Origin: Paenibacillus beijingensis
GTDB lineage: Bacteria > Bacillota > Bacilli > Paenibacillales > Paenibacillaceae
Reading direction: 5' to 3'
NCBI RefSeq assembly: GCF_000961095.1
Contig: NZ_CP011058.1
Location: 2,287,501-2,351,500 of the forward strand
DNA length: 64,000 bases
The notes under the pieces were generated by a model. The model had not been told where the DNA came from. It did not search any database and saw only the letters and a program-made list of their open reading frames with translations. Within the stretch, counting starts at the first letter, position 1. Each line of letters begins with the position of its first letter. Made by a program: the position numbers and the translations under genes. Below, in pieces: positions 18,903-26,296 of this stretch.

Positions 18903-19757
18903 GTGAAAATATACGAAAAAGCGCCTGCCAAAATTAATCTATTGCTGGATGTGTTGCGCAAGCGGCAGGATGGATACCACGAAGTCGAAATGATTATGAC
19001 GATGGTAGATTTGGCCGATCGTCTGGAGATGGAGGAGCTGGGCCGCGACGCCATTATCATTTCCAGTCAGGCCGGCTATATTCCGCTCGATGAGAAAAAC
19101 CTCGCCTTTCAAGCCGCACGGCTGATCAAGGAGCGTTATGACGTCCGCAAGGGCGTTTATATCCACCTCGACAAGAAAATTCCCGTCGCCGCCGGCCTTG
19201 CAGGCGGAAGCAGCGATGCCGCCGCGGCGCTGCGCGGTCTTAACCGGCTCTGGAAGCTGAATATTCCGACCAGTGAGCTGTGCCGTCTCGGCGCCGAGCT
19301 TGGCTCCGACGTGCCGTTCTGCGTGACGGGGGGAACGGCGCTGGCAACCGGCAGGGGCGAAGTGCTGCAGCATATCGATAATCCCCCGCAATGCTGGGTC
19401 GTGCTGGCCAAGCCTCCGATCAACGTTTCCACCGCGGATGTATACGGGCGCTTCCGGGCCGATGAGGTGCGGCGGCATCCTTCGCTGAGCGGCATGATGA
19501 ATGCGATTAAACAAGGATCGCTGCACGGGGTATGCAGCGAGCTCGGCAATGTGCTCGAGGATGTGACGCTTTCACTCTACCCGCAGGTGATGCAGCTGAA
19601 AGAAAGCATGCAGCGGCTCGGTGCCGACGGCGTGCTGATGTCGGGAAGCGGGCCGACCGTATTCGGGCTTGTATCCAAGGAAGCGAAGCTGGCCCGTATT
19701 TACAACGGACTGCGCGGTTTTTGCAAAGAAGTGTATGTGGTAAGAATGCTGACATAA
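18903..19757 (+). CDS. ispE: 4-diphosphocytidyl-2-C-methyl-D-erythritol kinase
   Basis: A 284-residue GHMP kinase of the non-mevalonate isoprenoid pathway. KAPAKINLLLDV begins the protein, the ATP loop is PVAAGLAGGSSDAAAALRG (about 91-109) and the C-terminal motif is MSGSGPTVFGL. GTG 18903 gives the standard start and has GGGTGA just upstream. GTG 18894 is the next in-frame alternative but lacks an RBS. TATAAT at 18863 may be part of its promoter. Confidence 0.94.
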   Translation: MKIYEKAPAKINLLLDVLRKRQDGYHEVEMIMTMVDLADRLEMEELGRDAIIISSQAGYIPLDEKNLAFQAARLIKERYDVRKGVYIHLDKKIPVAAGLAGGSSDAAAALRGLNRLWKLNIPTSELCRLGAELGSDVPFCVTGGTALATGRGEVLQHIDNPPQCWVVLAKPPINVSTADVYGRFRADEVRRHPSLSGMMNAIKQGSLHGVCSELGNVLEDVTLSLYPQVMQLKESMQRLGADGVLMSGSGPTVFGLVSKEAKLARIYNGLRGFCKEVYVVRMLT

Positions 19758-19841
19758 ATAAGCGGTTTTTCTTGATTAAATCCGTATAAAGATGTTATAT
19801 TGACATTATATTATTCGGATTTAGGGCGGAGGGAACAAACC

Positions 19842-20675
19842 GTGAAGAAGCTAAAGCGCAGCGCAAGATTGGTTGAGATGACTCAATACCTGTTAAACCG
19901 CCCCCATACGTTAATTTCGCTTACAGCGTTCGCCGATCGTTATCAATCCGCCAAATCGTCGATCAGCGAGGATTTGGCGATTATTAAAGAGGTTTTCGAA
20001 GAAGAAGGCATCGGTGAACTGCACACGCTCGCCGGAGCGGCCGGCGGGGTTAAATATATACCGAAGATGACGACCACAGCGGCGGTCTCGATTATGCACA
20101 ACATCTTTCGCCAGCTGGAACAGCCGGAGCGCGTCCTGCCGGGCGGCTATCTGTATATGACGGATATGCTCGGACAGCCGGAGCTGCTGCACGATGTCGG
20201 GCGCATCTTTGCCACCGCTTTCGCCGACCGCAGCATCGATGTCATTATGACCGTCGAAACGAAAGGCATTCCGCTTGCCTACGCGACCGCGACCTGCCTG
20301 AATCTGCCGGTTGTCATCGTGCGCCGGGACAACAAGGTGACCGAAGGGTCGGCGGTGAGCATCAACTATGTTTCCGGCTCCAATAAACGGATCCAGACGA
20401 TGTCGCTGGCCCGCCGCGCGCTGAAGGAACGTTCCCGCGTCCTTATTATCGACGACTTCATGAAAGCGGGCGGTACCGTGCAGGGGATGATGGATTTGCT
20501 CTACGAGTTTAATGCCACGGTTGCCGGGGTCGGCGTGTTTGTGGAATCCGGAGAAGTCGGCAGCGAGGACCGGCTGCTGGAAGATTATATTTCGCTGGCG
20601 AAGCTGACCGCCGTCGATATGAAGACGAAACAAACGACGGTTGTGCTCGGCAATTATTTTGACGATAAAGTGTAA
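19842..20675 (+). CDS. purR: Purine operon repressor
   Basis: A 277-residue repressor: an N-terminal winged helix (LVEMTQYLLNRPHTLISL, about 9-26) followed by a phosphoribosyltransferase-like domain with the PRPP loop VLIIDDFMKAGGT (about 201-213). PRPP lowers DNA binding and derepresses purine synthesis and transport genes. GTG 19842 follows GGCGGAGGGA. Possible targets in this window are the transporters at 31.6 and 62.4 kb, whose promoters share a CGAAC-containing motif. Confidence 0.95.
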   Translation: MKKLKRSARLVEMTQYLLNRPHTLISLTAFADRYQSAKSSISEDLAIIKEVFEEEGIGELHTLAGAAGGVKYIPKMTTTAAVSIMHNIFRQLEQPERVLPGGYLYMTDMLGQPELLHDVGRIFATAFADRSIDVIMTVETKGIPLAYATATCLNLPVVIVRRDNKVTEGSAVSINYVSGSNKRIQTMSLARRALKERSRVLIIDDFMKAGGTVQGMMDLLYEFNATVAGVGVFVESGEVGSEDRLLEDYISLAKLTAVDMKTKQTTVVLGNYFDDKV

Positions 20676-20701
20676 AGAAGAGGCACGAATGCATTCGCTT
20701 T

Positions 20702-20753
20702 TGTAGACGGATTTTTACCTTATCTAGCCGATAAGTTGAAAAATCCGTCTACA
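20702..20753. other. Long near-perfect hairpin between purR and ridA
   Basis: TGTAGACGGATTTTT (20702-20716) pairs perfectly with AAAAATCCGTCTACA (20739-20753), and an inner CTTATC/GATAAG pairing extends the stem toward a five-base loop. No T run follows on the plus strand, so it is not a standard terminator. Confidence 0.75.
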
Positions 20754-20838
20754 GGTGCGAACGAAACGGACATGCCGTATATTACGCCAACGCTTTATTA
20801 TTTTTTTTCCAATTCTACCAAAGAGAGGAACGTTAAAA

Positions 20839-21225
20839 ATGAAATTGCAACCCATTGAAGCGAAACAGGCTCCGGCCGCGATCGGACCGTATTCACACGC
20901 GATCAAGATGGGCGGTTTGCTGTTCACGTCGGGACAAATTCCGCTGCTGCCTAGCGGAGAGCTGGTAGAGGGCGGCATTGAGGAACAGACGCGTCAAGTG
21001 TTCCGCAATTTGGAAGCTGTTCTGCAGGCGGGGGGAGCTTCGCTGTCCAGCGTCGTGAAAGCGACCGTGTTTATGAAAGATATGAACCAGTTCGCAGCGG
21101 TCAATGCGATTTACGGCGAATACTTCGGCGATCATAAGCCGGCCCGTTCGGCAGTGGAAGTGGCGCGTCTGCCGAAAGACGTTCTTGTCGAAATCGAAGT
21201 CATTGCCACGACCGATGTCGAATAG
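20839..21225 (+). CDS. ridA: RidA family enamine/imine deaminase
   Basis: A 128-residue YjgF/YER057c/UK114 protein that hydrolyses reactive 2-aminoacrylate-type enamines. AIGPYSHAIK near residue 15, LFTSGQIPLLPSG near 29, VKATVFMKDM near 75 and the arginine of PARSAVEVARLPKD near 102 are typical. It follows purR as yabJ does in B. subtilis, but a long hairpin separates them. ATG 20839 with GAGAGGAACG upstream is preferred over the longer frame. Confidence 0.95.
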   Translation: MKLQPIEAKQAPAAIGPYSHAIKMGGLLFTSGQIPLLPSGELVEGGIEEQTRQVFRNLEAVLQAGGASLSSVVKATVFMKDMNQFAAVNAIYGEYFGDHKPARSAVEVARLPKDVLVEIEVIATTDVE

Positions 21226-21289
21226 CGGCGGGACATCCATTTTTCCAAAAATTTTTTCCTCCTAAAGCATTAAATTACCAGATTTAAGA

Positions 21290-21318
21290 AGGATTTTGCA
21301 TAAATTTGTGGAAGTATA
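21290..21318 (+). promoter_or_regulatory. Possible sigma H promoter of spoVG
   Basis: AGGATTTT (21290) and GGAAGTAT (about 21310) resemble sigma H -35 and -10 elements at the usual spacing. An AT-rich tract (21241-21285), of the kind AbrB binds, lies just upstream. The -10 differs from the GAAT core at one base. Confidence 0.45.
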
Positions 21319-21354
21319 CACCAAGTCTTCTTAAGGCAAAGGTGGTGAACACAA

Positions 21355-21642
21355 GTGCAAATTACCGATGTCAGACTCCGCCGCGTAAATTCGGAGGGAC
21401 GCATGAAGGCCATCGCTTCCATTACCATTGACAATGAATTTGTTGTTCATGACATCCGCGTGATCGACGGAAACAATGGGATGTTTGTTGCGATGCCGAG
21501 CAAGCGTACGCCGGATGGAGAATTCCGGGATATCGCCCATCCAATTTCTTCTACGACCCGGGAGAAAATCCAGGCAGCCGTTCTTGCAGAGTACGAACGT
21601 GCGGCAACCGATGATGCGGTTGCGATTGAAGAAGGCGCCTAA
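21355..21642 (+). CDS. spoVG: SpoVG, septation and RNA-binding regulator
   Basis: A 95-residue protein beginning MQITDVRLRRVNSEGRMKAI, with GMFVAMPSKRTPDGEFRDIAHP in the middle, the SpoVG signature. It is a small nucleic-acid-binding regulator needed for normal spore cortex and for control of asymmetric septation. GTG 21355 follows AAAGGTGG. Confidence 0.96.
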   Translation: MQITDVRLRRVNSEGRMKAIASITIDNEFVVHDIRVIDGNNGMFVAMPSKRTPDGEFRDIAHPISSTTREKIQAAVLAEYERAATDDAVAIEEGA

Positions 21643-21768
21643 ATTGTTCCAACATATTCAGCAAAGTAAGAATACTTAGTGGGGAGAGCTAAAGCGCTCT
21701 CTCTTTTCTTTTGTTCTGGAATGGGATATATTTTGTATCAAGCAAACAATCTGGGAGGGACTTCAACG

Positions 21769-23163
21769 TTGAACGTTATGGCGGTTGTGCTTGCGGCCGG
21801 ACAAGGCAAGCGGATGAAATCGAAACTGTACAAGGTGCTGCACCCGGTTTGCGGCAAGCCGATGGTCGGTCATGTGCTTGAAGCGGTAAAGGGAGCGTCC
21901 TGCAAACGGACGGTCGTCGTCGTCGGACACGGAGCGGAAGCGGTGCAAAGCTACCTCGGGGATGCGGCGGAATACGCGCTGCAGGAACAGCAGCTCGGTA
22001 CGGGCCACGCGGTGCGCCAGACCGAATCGCTGCTGGGCGGCGAGGAAGGCACAACGATCGTCATTTGCGGCGATACGCCGCTTGTAACGGCGGAGACGAT
22101 TCGCGCGATGCTGGAGCTGCATCAGACGAGCGGCGCGGCGGCAACCGTGCTGACGGCGGCGTTAGACGACCCGACGGGTTACGGACGCGTCATTCGCGGG
22201 GATAGCGGCGTGGAGCGCATCGTCGAGCAGAAGGACTGTACGCTGGAGGAAGCGGCGGTTAACGAAATCAATACGGGGACGTACTGCTTCGATAACCGCA
22301 AGCTGTTCGCGGCGCTGGGCGAAGTGACGAGCAACAACGCGCAGGGCGAATTTTATTTGACCGATGTGATCGGCATCTTCCGCCGGGCGGGCGAAGGAGT
22401 GGAAGGGCTCTGCCTGTCCGACAACGCTGAAGCGATCGGCGTCAACGACCGCATTGCGCTGTCCGAGGCGGAGCGGCTGATGCGGGAGCGTATCGTCAGA
22501 AAGCATCAGGTGAACGGCGTAACCGTTATCGATCCGGCATCCACTTACATCGAAGCGGGCGTTAAGATCGGAGCGGATACGGTCGTATACCCCGGAACGG
22601 TGCTGCGCGGGGAGACGGTCATCGGCGAAGACTGCATCATCGGACCGCAGGCCGACATTGAGCGATCGGTCATCGGAAGCGGCGTGAGCGTCCGTTATTC
22701 CGTCATCAACGAATCGGTCGTGGGCGATGAAAGCGCGGTAGGTCCGTACGCGAACTTAAGGCCGGGCTCCAAACTGGGTAAAGAAGTGAAAATCGGCGAT
22801 TTTGTCGAGCTGAAGAACGCGACGCTTGACGACGGAACCAAAGTTTCCCATCTCAGTTATGTGGGCGACGCGGTCGTGGGCAAAGACGTCAATATCGGCT
22901 GCGGTGCCATTACCGTCAATTATGACGGCTTCAATAAATCGAAAACGGTCATCGGCGACGGCGCTTTTGTAGGCAGCAACGTCAATCTGATCGCGCCGGT
23001 GACGATTGGCGACGGCGCCTACGTCGTTGCCGGCTCCACGATCACGAGCGACGTGCCGGGAGGCGATCTGGCCATCGCCCGCGAACGCCAGGTAAACAAG
23101 CCGGGCTACGCGGACAAAATCCGCGCGCGCGCCAAGGCGAAGAAAGAGCGGGCGGGCAAGTAG
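21769..23163 (+). CDS. glmU: Bifunctional GlmU (GlcN-1-P acetyltransferase / GlcNAc-1-P uridyltransferase)
   Basis: A 464-residue enzyme making UDP-GlcNAc for peptidoglycan and teichoic acids. The N-terminal nucleotidyltransferase has LAAGQGKRMKS and VCGDTPL-like ICGDTPLV. A left-handed beta-helix of hexapeptide repeats begins at about residue 250 and carries the acetyltransferase site (SYVGDAVVG, NIGCGAITVNYDG). TTG 21769 has CTGGGAGGGA eight bases upstream; ATG 21778 is an alternative. Confidence 0.96.
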   Translation: MNVMAVVLAAGQGKRMKSKLYKVLHPVCGKPMVGHVLEAVKGASCKRTVVVVGHGAEAVQSYLGDAAEYALQEQQLGTGHAVRQTESLLGGEEGTTIVICGDTPLVTAETIRAMLELHQTSGAAATVLTAALDDPTGYGRVIRGDSGVERIVEQKDCTLEEAAVNEINTGTYCFDNRKLFAALGEVTSNNAQGEFYLTDVIGIFRRAGEGVEGLCLSDNAEAIGVNDRIALSEAERLMRERIVRKHQVNGVTVIDPASTYIEAGVKIGADTVVYPGTVLRGETVIGEDCIIGPQADIERSVIGSGVSVRYSVINESVVGDESAVGPYANLRPGSKLGKEVKIGDFVELKNATLDDGTKVSHLSYVGDAVVGKDVNIGCGAITVNYDGFNKSKTVIGDGAFVGSNVNLIAPVTIGDGAYVVAGSTITSDVPGGDLAIARERQVNKPGYADKIRARAKAKKERAGK

Positions 23164-23175
23164 CCCGCCTTTTTT
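23151..23175 (+). terminator. Terminator overlapping the glmU stop
   Basis: GGCGGGC, loop AAGTA, GCCCGCC and TTTTTT. The left arm is inside the last codons of glmU. It separates glmU from ctc where prs would be expected; the 223-nt gap 23164-23386 holds no other gene. Confidence 0.9.
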
Positions 23176-23386
23176 ATAGGGATCCGGCTGCAGCAAGGGC
23201 ATCATTTTCATCCGACTGGAGCCAAGGTCTTCATGTTCGATAAAGCTTGGCGTGTTTAGGAGACGGCTGGAATGGGTAAATTGTTATGGATACTGAATAC
23301 GGTGATCATTCTCACGGTTGGACACGCTCCTTGAACCGGAGTTTCGTCGTCCATGCGAATGAAAATTCCTTAGGAGGGGATTCACG

Positions 23387-24037
23387 ATGTCGTTATCCAT
23401 GACAGCCGAGCATCGTCCCGTCGGCACGAAAGGCAGTCTCCATCAGTTAAGAAAGCAGGGAAAGGTGCCTGCAGTCGTCTATGGCAAAAACATTCAAGGT
23501 TCGGCGCCGCTTGCGATTGAGGAGAAGGAACTGCTGGCGCTGCTGCGTTCCCATCCCCACGCCGTCATCGACATTGAGGTTCCGGGTTCCGGCAAACAGC
23601 CGGTGATGGTGACGGACGTTCAGCGGGATCCGCTGACGCGGCAGGTGCTGCATATCGATCTTCACCAGATCAATATGAACGAAGAAGTGAAGACGCAGGT
23701 GCGTTTGGAATTAACCGGCGATTCCGCAGGCGTGCGCGAAGGCGGCGTGTTGTCCCTGCTGCAGCACGATATTGAGATTCAGTGCTTGCCGGCCAACATA
23801 CCGGAGGCGATCGAAGTGGACGTTTCGGCGCTCGACATCGGCGATATGCTGCACGTGAGCGATTTGAAGCTGCCGGCGAATGTACAAGCCGTCTCTGTTC
23901 CGGATCTCGCCGTTGTAAGCGTCATGGCGCCGCAGAAAGATCTTACCGCAGAGGAAGCGGAAGATGCCGCTGTGGAAGAGAAGGAAGCCGACTCCCGCGC
24001 CGAAGAGGCGGAGCTGGAAGAAACGAAGTCGCTATAA
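23387..24037 (+). CDS. ctc: 50S ribosomal protein L25/general stress protein Ctc
   Basis: A 216-residue two-domain L25/TL5/CTC protein that binds 5S rRNA. RPVGTKGSLHQLRKQGKVPAV starts the L25 fold, QRDPLTRQVLHIDLHQIN follows (about 73-90), and the C-terminal beta domain ends in an acidic Glu/Ala-rich tail (about 186-216). AGGAGGGG precedes ATG. In Bacillus ctc is a sigma B stress gene; no sigma B promoter was identified here. Confidence 0.94.
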   Translation: MSLSMTAEHRPVGTKGSLHQLRKQGKVPAVVYGKNIQGSAPLAIEEKELLALLRSHPHAVIDIEVPGSGKQPVMVTDVQRDPLTRQVLHIDLHQINMNEEVKTQVRLELTGDSAGVREGGVLSLLQHDIEIQCLPANIPEAIEVDVSALDIGDMLHVSDLKLPANVQAVSVPDLAVVSVMAPQKDLTAEEAEDAAVEEKEADSRAEEAELEETKSL

Positions 24038-24174
24038 ACACAACGTTCGTGCTAGGTTGCGATCAAACCGAAATACCGGGTTTTGCCATCGCTTAACATA
24101 CCGTTTACACAGGGCTGTCCCATAGGTTTTCGTGGTGGAATCCATACAGCTACCGATAAGCTTCAAAAACGTAA

Positions 24175-24216
24175 AAACGAACCGGTCAAAGGCTACCCTT
24201 GACCGGTTCGTTTGCG
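24175..24216. terminator. Terminator after ctc
   Basis: AAACGAACCGGTCAA and TTGACCGGTTCGTTT form a 15-pair perfect stem around a nine-base loop. The symmetrical A and T runs mean it could act on both strands. Confidence 0.8.
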
Positions 24217-24433
24217 TTTGAGGTCTGCCGCCTCGGATCCTCGTTTGTTGAATTGTTACGAACTCCGTAGACGTTATTTGAAGGAAATGAAGCACTTTAA
24301 AATTGTAACGGATCCCAGCGATGCTATTCACTGAAACAGAACGTATTTCGTCTGTTTATCTGTGCAATAGCGAATCTGGTGAGGCTGTCGATTAATTGTG
24401 GTCAGTATTAATGTGAACGGACACATGCAGAGA

Positions 24434-24560
24434 ATGTATATGATTTTTCGGATACATATACAGAATCAGGGCTCAAATCACATTTTGTATATGAATTTTC
24501 GGATAGAATCGACTGATTCGGTGTGTGTGCCGCTCATTATGTATGATTTTTCGCATACAT
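24434..24560. repeat. Three degenerate hairpin repeats at about 52-nt spacing
   Basis: Three copies of a TGTATATGATTTTTCGGATACA-like core start at about 24435, 24487 and 24540. Copies 1 and 3 have complementary ends (ATGTAT/ATACAT); copy 2 has a decayed right arm. They lie in the 825-nt gap between ctc and a small minus-strand gene, which otherwise holds two terminators and no convincing gene. Confidence 0.7.
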
Positions 24561-24710
24561 TTTGTGGTCTCCCGCAGATTTCCGAAGTTATGAACAGATA
24601 ATCGACAGGCTCCTGGTGTCCGTTACTTTTGAGATATGGACATTTTAAGGCAAATAAGAGCAATGAGGTTCGCTATGGATCGCCCACCGGGTGGAGGAGG
24701 ATATAACGAC

Positions 24711-24743
24711 AAAAAAGCGTGCCTGCTCAGGGCACGCTTTTTT
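24711..24743. terminator. Strong terminator hairpin
   Basis: AAAAAAGCGTGCC and GGCACGCTTTTTT pair around TGCTCAG-type loop bases. With A and T runs on either side it can work in both directions. The transcript it ends is not clear. Confidence 0.85.
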
Positions 24744-24862
24744 GTTCAACTATAGACACAGGTTGTTTCACGCTTATGCAAGCTTATTATTTCGCTATAA
24801 AACGAAATTTCCGATGAAAGAGCCGTTTTCGACTGATGCGTCTACACGTACATTGTGCCGGA

Positions 24863-25063
24863 TTAATATCCGGGCCGCGAAATAAACGTAAACAGGCTGC
24901 GGTTGTACAATATGTTGTTGATGCGCACAAATTTTGCCGTGAAATTTTCGATAAAGCCGATATCGCTGTGCTGCTTGCCGCAATAAATCTGGACGGGTAC
25001 CCGATATTCGATATGATCCTTGAAATGTCCATCCTCATAAATCGTCTGACCGTTCAAGTACAT
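24863..25063 (-). CDS. Small conserved-looking protein of unknown function
   Basis: A 66-residue protein, MYLNGQTIYEDGHFKDH at its N terminus, with alternating polar and aromatic residues that suggest a small beta barrel. ATG 25063 has an AAGAAGGGGAAAAAGCG ribosome-binding stretch and was chosen over the longer frame to 25126. It lies on the minus strand between ctc and pth, divergent from pth. No family was recognised. Confidence 0.65.
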   Translation of the reverse strand: MYLNGQTIYEDGHFKDHIEYRVPVQIYCGKQHSDIGFIENFTAKFVRINNILYNRSLFTFISRPGY

Positions 25064-25194
25064 CGCTTTTTCCCCTTCTTTATGATAAATTTGTCCATAC
25101 AAACGTTTCGTATACTTAGATGACAATCAGGGGGGCGCAATCGTTGCACCCGCTTAAAAAATTTTTTTGGAAAAAAGGGAGAGGGCGTTCAAGC

Positions 25195-25758
25195 ATGAAA
25201 TGGATTGTAGGGCTCGGCAATCCCGGAGCCGCTTACGAAGATACGCGTCACAATATCGGATTCAAAGTGATCGACGCGCTGGCCGAGCGCTGGAACATAA
25301 AAGTGAAAGACAGCAAATGCCGGGGGCTGCTGGGCGAAGGCAACGTGCGGGGAACGAAGGTGGTGCTGCTCAAGCCGATGACCTATATGAACTTGTCCGG
25401 AGAGTCGGTACGCGCGCTGATGGACTATTTCAAGTCGCCGCTGGAAGACGGCCTTATTATTTATGACGACATGGATACGGCAACGGGATCGATCCGTTTG
25501 CGCTATCAGGGCGGACCGGGGGGCCATAACGGCATCAAATCGATTATCCAGCATACCGGAACGCAGCAGTTCAACCGGATCCGGATGGGCGTCTCCCGCC
25601 CGCAGCATCCAGGCGTCAACATCGCCGATTACGTGCTGTCCAATTTTCCGAAGAGCGAGCGCGAGGCGGTCGGCTCGATGATCGACGCCGCTTGCGAAGC
25701 GTCGGAGTTTTCACTGGCCAACACGTTTGAGCATACGATGGGGAAGTTTAATAAATAG
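25195..25758 (+). CDS. pth: Peptidyl-tRNA hydrolase
   Basis: A 187-residue enzyme (SpoVC in Bacillus) that releases tRNA from stalled peptidyl-tRNA. WIVGLGNPGAAYEDTRHNIGF carries the catalytic His; LLKPMTYMNLSGESV, DDMDTATGSIRLRYQGGPGGHNG and GVSRP follow as expected. ATG 25195 after GGGAGAGGGCG gives the standard N terminus; the longer frame to 25120 is not needed. Confidence 0.96.
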   Translation: MKWIVGLGNPGAAYEDTRHNIGFKVIDALAERWNIKVKDSKCRGLLGEGNVRGTKVVLLKPMTYMNLSGESVRALMDYFKSPLEDGLIIYDDMDTATGSIRLRYQGGPGGHNGIKSIIQHTGTQQFNRIRMGVSRPQHPGVNIADYVLSNFPKSEREAVGSMIDAACEASEFSLANTFEHTMGKFNK

Positions 25759-25856
25759 GCTTAGCGGCTTGCAGCGCCATTTTTCTTTATTCGCCTTCTA
25801 AATCTCCGCCAACCTGGACATACTGAAGCGTATAACGACTGTCCAGGAGGCATAAA

Positions 25857-26090
25857 ATGGCTGTACATTACATTTGCCGGCATTGCAAATCGAATCTCGG
25901 TTCCATCGGCAGCGACGTTCGGGTTACGGAGCATCAGCTTGGCTTCGATTTCTTGACCCCCGAGGAACGCAGCGATATAATAGCGTATGACCTGAGCGGA
26001 GACGTGCGGGTGAATGTAGTATGCGAGTACTGCAGCGAAGCGCTGGAGAACAACCCCGAACTGCTGCTGGTATCGAGTCCGCTGCAGTAA
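25857..26090 (+). CDS. fin: Anti-sigma factor Fin (YabK)
   Basis: A 77-residue zinc-ribbon protein, with CRHCKSN near residue 8 and CEYCSEAL near 61 providing four metal ligands. In B. subtilis Fin is made in the forespore and antagonises sigma F to aid the switch to sigma G. The gene lies between pth and mfd as there. CAGGAGGCATAAA precedes the ATG. Confidence 0.94.
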   Translation: MAVHYICRHCKSNLGSIGSDVRVTEHQLGFDFLTPEERSDIIAYDLSGDVRVNVVCEYCSEALENNPELLLVSSPLQ

Positions 26091-26296
26091 GCGGCCTCTC
26101 CCGGCCTCATGCGGTTTATGGTTAAGAGCCTTGGCAACACAAGCTGAGGCTTCTTTGCGTGTTTAAGACGACGTCGTTTCCGAACAAGGGGGGCCGTTCC
26201 CGGCCTGTGGCAGACCGCCGGGGCATGGACGCGGAAGGGAAGGAACGGGCGTCAAAGCGAGTGTTTCATGGGAATAGAAAAGAGGTGCCGCAGACG

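Noticed and set aside
24674..24754. 26-codon frame MDRPPGGGGYNDKK... before the 24711 terminator
   Set aside because: It reads through the terminator hairpin and has no convincing RBS or length; the GGAGGAGG inside could be a decayed ribosome-binding site.
25800..25856. Sigma F promoter of fin (GCGTATA at about 25826)
   Set aside because: The matching -10 would overlap the start codon; spacing is not credible.
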